From Trebonia sp. (lineage in GTDB: Bacteria > Actinomycetota > Actinomycetes > Streptosporangiales > Streptosporangiaceae), in assembly GCA_030043595.1 (NCBI GenBank), contig JASHXJ010000386.1:1-5342 (forward strand): a stretch of 5,342 bases of DNA. The letters are read 5' to 3'. Below are positions 1-3,824 of the stretch, in pieces. The position numbers and the translations under genes are program-made. The stretch's first letter is position 1; every line of letters begins with the position of its first letter. Below the pieces are notes generated by a model. It saw only the letters and a program-made list of their open reading frames with translations, was not told the origin of the DNA and did no database searches.

Positions 1-118
1 CCCCGCCCCATGCCGGCCCGGCGGCAGTCATGTCGCGCGTCTGCATGTCTGATCCAGGGGTGCTGCCGGACGGCTGCTCGTCCTGGTACCAGCCCTTCGG
101 CCAGTCGTCGTCACTCAT
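1..118 (-). CDS. Partial CDS, N-terminus of unrecognised protein (possibly LCP-family cell-wall protein)
   Basis: The gene starts with ATG at 118-116 on the minus strand and runs off the left edge, so only 39 residues are visible, beginning MSDDDWPKGWYQDEQPSG. A GGGAGGG Shine-Dalgarno stretch lies on the minus strand just upstream of the ATG (about 127-133), which supports this start. The visible part is hydrophilic, acidic at first and then rich in Gly, Ser, Thr, Pro and Met, like a disordered cytoplasmic tail. From memory, an acidic 'WPxGW' opening followed by a Gly/Pro-rich tail resembles the cytoplasmic N-terminus of actinobacterial LytR-CpsA-Psr (LCP) proteins, which attach glycopolymers to peptidoglycan. 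The catalytic domain would lie outside the window, so this product is only a guess. The frame itself is well supported by its start, its ribosome binding site and its sensible composition. It is transcribed away from the methyltransferase gene. Confidence 0.72.
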   Translation of the reverse strand, partial: MSDDDWPKGWYQDEQPSGSTPGSDMQTRDMTAAGPAWGG

Positions 119-446
119 CGGGCAATCCCTCCCACCGTCCGTCGGCCGGCTGACGTTCGGTCTGCGGCGACAGAGCGCTTCCAGCCAGACAACGGCCTCA
201 TGCCTGCACGAGGTTCGAATCGCATATGGAAAAGATCCGCGACGCACGCGGAACAGTCGGCGGTGATCCGACGACAAGCGGTTTCAGTGGTCCCGCGGGC
301 GGCGGGCGAGGGGTCGCGGATGGTCACTCGCTACCCGCCCGAGTCTACCGGCGGTATCCGATGCGACGGCCAAAGCGGACAACGCCCGGGTGCAACGGTG
401 GCGTACAGCGCGGTGCGGGCAAGACCCTGGGCTGTGCCCGGCAGGG

Positions 447-485
447 CATGGCCGCGGTTGACCCGGCGCGCGGCCGTCGGCCATG
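447..485. repeat. Inverted repeat flanking the candidate promoter
   Basis: CATGGCCG at 447-454 and its exact reverse complement CGGCCATG at 478-485 are separated by 23 bases. The spacer contains the -35 hexamer, and the right arm overlaps the -10 hexamer. The position would suit an operator that occludes the promoter, or a stem in a longer transcript. Eight-base GC-rich arms at this spacing can also arise by chance. Confidence 0.3.
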
Positions 486-487
486 AT
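458..487 (+). promoter_or_regulatory. Candidate housekeeping sigma promoter for the methyltransferase gene
   Basis: A TTGACC hexamer at 458-463 matches the -35 consensus at 5 of 6 positions. After an 18-base spacer, CATGAT at 482-487 matches the -10 consensus at 4 of 6 positions. Transcription would begin near 494, about 160 bases before the GTG at 654. Such matches arise by chance often enough that this remains tentative. Confidence 0.35.
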
Positions 488-653
488 GAGCGTGGCGCGG
501 TTCGACGCCGAGGCCGGCGGCCCTTCCCCAGCGGGCGCTGTCAGGCCGGAGGGGGGCACACTCCCGGGCCGGTATCCGCAATGCACCGGACTTCCGTCAG
601 GCCGGCTCCGTACCGGGGCGCTGGGGCGACCGCCGAGACGGAGGTTGTCAACC

Positions 654-1940
654 GTGCCGCGGAACAAGGATCTCAAGCGGCTGGTCCGCGCCCGCATGGC
701 GGAGACCGGCGAGAACTACACCCGGGCGCTGACCGCCCTGGAGCTGCGTGGCGCCATGGCCGATCAGATCGCCGCGCCGGTGGACCTGGGCAAGGACCTG
801 CCGGATGCGGTGCTGGCCGCGCTGCGGACGGTGCCGCGGCACTTGTTCGCACCCGGTGTGCCATTGGCCAGGGCGTATGAGGATGCCTACACCTCCATCG
901 TCACCAAGAGAAGCGAGCTTGGCACGAGCCTCAGCTCGGTGTCGGCGCCATGGATCGTCGCGGGTATGCTCGCCCAGCTCGACGTGCGCCCGGGCCAGTC
1001 GGTGCTGGAGATCGGCAGCGGCGGCTACCAGGCCGCGCTGCTGCGCGAGCTCGTCGGCGCGGAAGGCTCGGTGACCACGGTGGACATCGATCCCGAGGTC
1101 ACCGACCGTGCCCGTGCCTGCCTGGACCTGGCCGGGTACGGCGACGTGCGCACGCTCTGCGCGGACGGGGAGTACGGCGCGCCGGCGCACGGCCCGTTCG
1201 ACAGGATCATCGTCGCCGTGCAGGCCCGGGATATCCCGCCGGCCTGGACAGAGCAGCTCACCCCGGACGGCCGGCTGGTGGCCCCGCTGCTGACCCGGGG
1301 GGTGTCCAGGTCGTGGGAGCTGGATCGCGAGGACGGGCACCTGGTCAGCCGCAGCAACGGGCCGGCCGGGTTCGTGCCCATGCAGGGCGCCGGGAAGCAT
1401 CGCGGGTGGCGGCTGGACGAGGCCGGAGTGCGCCTGTGGAGCGATGAGCCCGTGGGCGTGGACCGTGCGGCGCTGGCCGCAGTGCTGGCGACCGAACGAG
1501 CCGAAGCCTGGAGCGGGGTCACCGTGCCCAGGGGCGAGCTGATCACCGGCCCGGACCTGTGGCTCGCCGCCGACCCGGACCACTGCTGCCTCAAGGCCAG
1601 CCAGGACGCCGTCGACCGGGGCCTGGTCGCCGCGACCTGGACGATGAACGTTCCCGCCCTGGCCGCCCGCAGCAGCCTCGCCTACCGCGCCCGGATGCGC
1701 CCGGTCGACGACGAGGGCACGGCCTACGAGTTCGGCGCCTACGGGCACGGCCCGCACGGCGCGGAACTCGCCGAACGGCTGGCCGGCCACATCCGGACCT
1801 GGGACCGCGATCATCGCGGCGGGCCCGGCCCGGTCCTCACCGTGCACCCCGCCGGCACGCCAGCCAGCGACCTTCCCGGCGGGTGCGTCCTGAACAGGCG
1901 CCACACGACGATGGTGCTGTCCTGGGAGGCGGCCCGGTAG
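654..1940 (+). CDS. Methyltransferase, FxLD system (PIMT-like, RiPP-associated), with N-terminal basic module
   Basis: This 428-residue SAM-dependent methyltransferase resembles protein-L-isoaspartate O-methyltransferases. GTG at 654 is preferred over the ATG at 483 because GGAGG (640-644) sits 9 bases upstream, and the 57 codons before it read as noncoding. Residues 1-35 form a basic module (RNKDLKRLVRARM). The catalytic domain spans about 45-250. It includes the family's TKR and SVSAPW stretches, SAM motif I VLEIGSGGY (117-125), acidic motif VDIDPE (143-148) and GFVPMQGAG (239-247). Residues 255-428 form the extra C-terminal domain typical of the FxLD methyltransferase family, including WDRDHRGGPGP, TVHPAGTP and an RRHTTMVLSW end. 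Related enzymes methylate Asp side chains of precursor peptides, which can lead to succinimide or isoaspartate. The substrate here is unknown. No FxLD precursor, LanB-type dehydratase or LanC-type cyclase is visible nearby. Family assignment is confident, but the role in a RiPP pathway is inferred. Confidence 0.92.
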   Translation: MPRNKDLKRLVRARMAETGENYTRALTALELRGAMADQIAAPVDLGKDLPDAVLAALRTVPRHLFAPGVPLARAYEDAYTSIVTKRSELGTSLSSVSAPWIVAGMLAQLDVRPGQSVLEIGSGGYQAALLRELVGAEGSVTTVDIDPEVTDRARACLDLAGYGDVRTLCADGEYGAPAHGPFDRIIVAVQARDIPPAWTEQLTPDGRLVAPLLTRGVSRSWELDREDGHLVSRSNGPAGFVPMQGAGKHRGWRLDEAGVRLWSDEPVGVDRAALAAVLATERAEAWSGVTVPRGELITGPDLWLAADPDHCCLKASQDAVDRGLVAATWTMNVPALAARSSLAYRARMRPVDDEGTAYEFGAYGHGPHGAELAERLAGHIRTWDRDHRGGPGPVLTVHPAGTPASDLPGGCVLNRRHTTMVLSWEAAR

Positions 1941-1986
1941 CCGCACGACAATCTCAGTTACCTGAGCTGGCTGATCTGCAAGGAAA

Positions 1987-2018
1987 GCCGCCCCGGTCGT
2001 GCGCCTGGCCGGGGCGGC
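1987..2018. terminator. GC-rich hairpin between convergent genes, probable terminator
   Basis: The arms GCCGCCCCGG (1987-1996) and CCGGGGCGGC (2009-2018) are a perfect 10-base inverted repeat with a 12-base loop. The hairpin lies between the stop of the methyltransferase (1940) and the stop of the minus-strand gene (2041). Read on the minus strand, the stem is followed at once by TTTCCTT, so it best fits a rho-independent terminator for the small gene. On the plus strand no T-tract follows, but actinobacterial terminators often lack one, so it may serve both genes. Confidence 0.75.
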
Positions 2019-2025
2019 GTCCGCG

Positions 2026-2043
2026 GGACCCTCAGGACCCTCA
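2026..2043. repeat. 9-base tandem duplication at the stop codon of the small minus-strand gene
   Basis: GGACCCTCA occurs twice without a gap (2026-2034 and 2035-2043). On the minus strand each copy begins with TGA, and nine is a multiple of three. The gene's own stop is therefore followed three codons later by a second in-frame TGA. Confidence 0.6.
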
Positions 2044-2265
2044 GGCTCGCGGTTCCTCCTGTTCCCCGCCGTCATCCGCACCGACAGGCTCAGGGTGGGC
2101 GTGCTCAGGCTGCAGATCTGGTTCGCGGTTGCGCTGGTGCAGCATGCGGTGCAGGCGGGCGAGGTACTCCTCGGTGAACCCGCGGGTCCCCTTTTGATGC
2201 GCGTCGCGTATGTGGTCCACCAGCGGACTTTCCGTCCCGTCCGCCATGGTGACGTGCGTGGCCAC
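2041..2265 (-). CDS. Small hydrophilic protein of unrecognised family (74 residues)
   Basis: I do not recognise this family with certainty. The start is GTG at 2265-2263, chosen because GAGGGGG (2271-2277) lies 5 bases upstream on the minus strand. An ATG six codons later (2247) has no ribosome binding site. Codon third positions are strongly G/C-biased, and the translation looks like a real protein. Residues 13-48 form a probable helical core containing SPLVDHIRDAHQKGTRGF followed by TEEYLARLHRMLHQRNRE. Residues 49-74 are rich in Glu, Asp, Pro and His, probably disordered and acidic. There is no signal peptide or membrane segment and no Cys-rich or FxLD-like core, so it does not look like the missing RiPP precursor. 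It converges on the methyltransferase gene across a terminator hairpin and diverges from the MarC-like gene. A cytosolic accessory or binding protein is possible, but no function can be assigned. Confidence 0.75.
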   Translation of the reverse strand: MATHVTMADGTESPLVDHIRDAHQKGTRGFTEEYLARLHRMLHQRNREPDLQPEHAHPEPVGADDGGEQEEPRA

Positions 2266-2370
2266 GGTTTCCCCCTCGTTCGGTCCCAGCCACCGGCGAG
2301 CATGTTCCCGTTATGCGCGATGAGTATTCATCTAGTTACAATGCGCGAACGACCCGGGCATGATCGGGCT
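2266..2370. promoter_or_regulatory. Divergent intergenic region with -10 element and small dyad
   Basis: This 105-base region must contain promoters for the small minus-strand gene and the MarC-like gene. It is locally richer in A and T than its surroundings between about 2310 and 2342. On the plus strand, TACAAT at 2337-2342 matches the -10 consensus at 5 of 6 positions, but no good -35 hexamer lies 16-18 bases upstream. Transcription from it would start near 2349, leaving a leader of only about 20 bases. GATGA (2319-2323) and TCATC (2328-2332) form a perfect 5-base dyad with a 4-base centre just upstream of that -10, a possible but weak operator. Confidence 0.4.
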
Positions 2371-3021
2371 ATGGGAAGCCTCAACTTCGCCGACGTCTTC
2401 GCGACGTTCCTGGCCCTGCTCGGACCGCAGAAGATCCTGCTCGCCTTTGACGCGGCCTCCCGCCGGCTCGCCCCCCGCGACATCCGCTTCCTGGCGGCGA
2501 CCTCGAGCATCGCGGCGGCCGCGGTCGGCGTGGTATGCGCGCTGACCGCGCCATGGCTGACAACGTTCTTCCATATCAGCCACCAGGCTGTCGAGCTGGC
2601 CGGCGGGAGCACCTTCTTCATCTACGCCGTCACGCTCATGTTCGGACTGCACATTGGCAACGAGCTCGGCGAGGAGCAGGCCCAAGGTGATCCCGCTCAC
2701 CCTTTCTCCAGCGGGTTCCGGGCGCTCGTGCTCCCCTACATCGTGACGCCACTGGGGGTGTCGGCGGTGCTGGTGGAATCGCTGAGCGGCGCTGGCTGGG
2801 GATGGCGCCTGATCGTCGCGGCCAGCTACGTGGCGGTCGCCGCGCTCGACCTCGTCTGCTTCGTGCTGCTCGGGCCGCTGGTGCGCCGCCTGCACGGGGT
2901 CGTCCGCGAGGTGCTGTCCCGGTTGCTCGGCCTGCTGCTCGCCGGTGTCGGCGTGAACCTCTTCCTGCAGGGCCTCGCGGCGCTCGGCGTCCTGCCGCAC
3001 TACACCAGCGGCGGTCACTGA
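2371..3021 (+). CDS. MarC-family (UPF0056-like) integral membrane protein, divergent
   Basis: This is a 216-residue polytopic membrane protein of the usual MarC-family length. Six probable membrane segments lie at about residues 6-26, 41-61, 73-93, 119-138, 147-170 and 182-207. As in the family, the halves share a layout: a GG-containing third segment (AGGSTFFIYAV, 77-87), a polar loop (94-116), then a C-terminal segment ending in a 'LLLAGVGVNLFLQGL' pattern (188-202). The family signature near the N-terminus, usually DPIGN-like, reads LLGPQKILLAF (16-26), and the usual PL-AGPGAI-like stretch reads PYIVTPLG (122-129). It is therefore a distant member. MarC proteins are of unknown function; the old link to multiple antibiotic resistance in E. 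coli was not upheld. The ATG at 2371 gives the best N-terminus, but its ribosome binding site is poor. In-frame ATGs at 2320 and 2341 are alternatives without better sites. It precedes the protease gene by 83 bases. Confidence 0.8.
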   Translation: MGSLNFADVFATFLALLGPQKILLAFDAASRRLAPRDIRFLAATSSIAAAAVGVVCALTAPWLTTFFHISHQAVELAGGSTFFIYAVTLMFGLHIGNELGEEQAQGDPAHPFSSGFRALVLPYIVTPLGVSAVLVESLSGAGWGWRLIVAASYVAVAALDLVCFVLLGPLVRRLHGVVREVLSRLLGLLLAGVGVNLFLQGLAALGVLPHYTSGGH

Positions 3022-3051
3022 CCAGTGCCAGTTTCATCCGGAACGGGTGAG

Positions 3052-3081
3052 TTGCCAGCTGTCTGGCCGCGAAACCATAAG
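3052..3081 (+). promoter_or_regulatory. Candidate promoter for the CPBP-hydrolase operon
   Basis: TTGCCA (3052-3057) matches the -35 consensus at 5 of 6 positions. CATAAG (3076-3081), after 18 bases, matches the -10 consensus at 4 of 6 positions. Transcription would begin near 3088, just upstream of the ribosome binding site at 3091-3100. That fits the GTG start at 3105 and argues against the GTG at 3087. If real, the protease and hydrolase genes could be expressed apart from the MarC-like gene. Confidence 0.33.
3054..3067. repeat. Short inverted repeat between the MarC-like and CPBP genes
   Basis: GCCAG (3054-3058) and CTGGC (3063-3067) are exact reverse complements around a 4-base centre. 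They could form a small hairpin or an operator. The left arm overlaps the candidate -35 at 3052-3057. No T-tract follows, so it is a weak terminator at best. Confidence 0.3.
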
Positions 3082-3104
3082 GCTCCGTGCGGGAGAGAGG
3101 GTGC

Positions 3105-3824
3105 GTGACGCGGACTGTCCGGATTACCCCTGGTGCGGCGGTGCCGGTCGTCGTCGGTGTCCTCGCGTGTGTCAACGTCGTCGACATCAAGGTGCCGCAC
3201 GCGTCGCTGGTGCTCGGCCCGCTGTGCGCCGCCGGGCTGATCGCCCTGGCCAGGCTCGCCGGGCTTAGCTGGCAAGACCTCGGGCTCGGCGCGGGAACCT
3301 GGCGCCGCGGGGCCACCTGGGCCGCAGTCGAGATAGCCGCTGTCGCGGTCGTTTTCGCGGTCGGCGCGGCACTTCCGCTGACCAGGAACGCGTTCCGCGA
3401 CACCCGCTACCACCTTGGCTGGGGCAGCGCGCTGCTGACAGCCTTCGTGCTCATTCCCGTCGGCACCGTGCTGCTCGAGGAGGTCGCCTTCCGCGGCGTG
3501 CTGTGGGGACTGCTGCGCTGCGTGCGCGGCACTGCCACGGCGACCATCGTCTCGTCCCTGCTTTTCGGCCTGTGGCACGTGCTGCCCTCGCTCGGGCTGG
3601 CCAGCGACAACGCGGCGATCGGCGACGCGGTCGGGAAGGGGTCGTCGGCCGAGGTGCTCTCGGTGCTGGGAACGGTGCTGTTCACCGGGCTGAGCGGCGT
3701 GGTCTTCTGCGAGCTGCGGCGCCGCAGCGGCTCGCTGCTGGCTTCCGCGGGCCTGCACTGGGCGACGAACGCGCTCGGCGTCCTTACCGCCGCCGCGGTC
3801 TGGGCGTGGGGGACCTCCCGATGA
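3105..3824 (+). CDS. CPBP-family intramembrane metalloprotease (CAAX protease / Abi-like)
   Basis: This 239-residue polytopic membrane protein has the three CPBP motifs in order: EEVAFRG (125-131), FGLWH (154-158) and HWATN (218-222). The two Glu and the two His are the expected catalytic and metal-binding set, so it should be active. Hydrophobic segments lie at about residues 10-26, 34-52, 70-92, 105-124, 143-160, 185-205 and 222-236. Family members include eukaryotic-type CAAX prenyl proteases and bacterial proteins for bacteriocin self-immunity or membrane-protein processing; the substrate here cannot be read from sequence. GTG at 3105 is chosen because a purine-rich GGGAGAGAGG (3091-3100) precedes it. 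GTG at 3087 would place that site inside the gene. The stop TGA overlaps the next start as ATGA, so the protease and the downstream hydrolase are probably translated together. Confidence 0.93.
   Translation: MTRTVRITPGAAVPVVVGVLACVNVVDIKVPHASLVLGPLCAAGLIALARLAGLSWQDLGLGAGTWRRGATWAAVEIAAVAVVFAVGAALPLTRNAFRDTRYHLGWGSALLTAFVLIPVGTVLLEEVAFRGVLWGLLRCVRGTATATIVSSLLFGLWHVLPSLGLASDNAAIGDAVGKGSSAEVLSVLGTVLFTGLSGVVFCELRRRSGSLLASAGLHWATNALGVLTAAAVWAWGTSR

Larger units (their letters stand above)
119..653. other. 535-base divergent intergenic region without a convincing gene
   Basis: No frame on either strand combines a good start, a ribosome binding site and protein-like composition. The open frames here translate into Arg/Gly/Pro/Ala-rich strings typical of GC-rich shadow frames. 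The region separates a minus-strand gene (from 118 leftward) from a plus-strand gene (from 654), so it should hold two divergent promoters. A plausible plus-strand promoter is annotated at 458-487. On the minus strand I see only weak promoter-like hexamers near 325-385 and do not call one. The distance from the proposed plus promoter to the GTG start leaves a leader of roughly 160 bases. A 10-base direct repeat (GTCAGGCCGG at 540-549 and 596-605) lies in that leader and may be chance in such GC-rich DNA. Confidence 0.6.

Noticed and set aside
212..221. GGTTCGAATC, the typical T-loop sequence of a tRNA
   Set aside because: The flanking bases do not form a T stem (only the closing G-C pair fits), and no acceptor or anticodon arm lies upstream at the right distance.
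115..327. 70-codon minus-strand frame whose stop overlaps the left-edge gene's start as ATGA
   Set aside because: The overlap looks like coupling, but the product is Arg/Ala-rich with no protein-like pattern, and the left-edge gene has its own ribosome binding site.
483..653. Upstream extension of the methyltransferase from ATG at 483
   Set aside because: The 57 added residues are low-complexity and noncoding in style, the ATG has no ribosome binding site and lies within the candidate promoter, while GTG at 654 has a well-spaced GGAGG.
119..653. Possible FxLD precursor peptide gene upstream of the methyltransferase
   Set aside because: No short frame on either strand encodes an F-x-L-D motif with a Cys/Ser/Thr-rich core; the nearest match (F-D-A-E in the frame from 483) fails at the L and D positions.
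648..2303. Very long open frame antisense to the methyltransferase, extending over the small gene
   Set aside because: Its product is an Arg/Gly/Ala/Pro-rich shadow without recognisable domains. It lies opposite a clear methyltransferase and in a different frame from the small minus-strand gene, which is common in GC-rich DNA.
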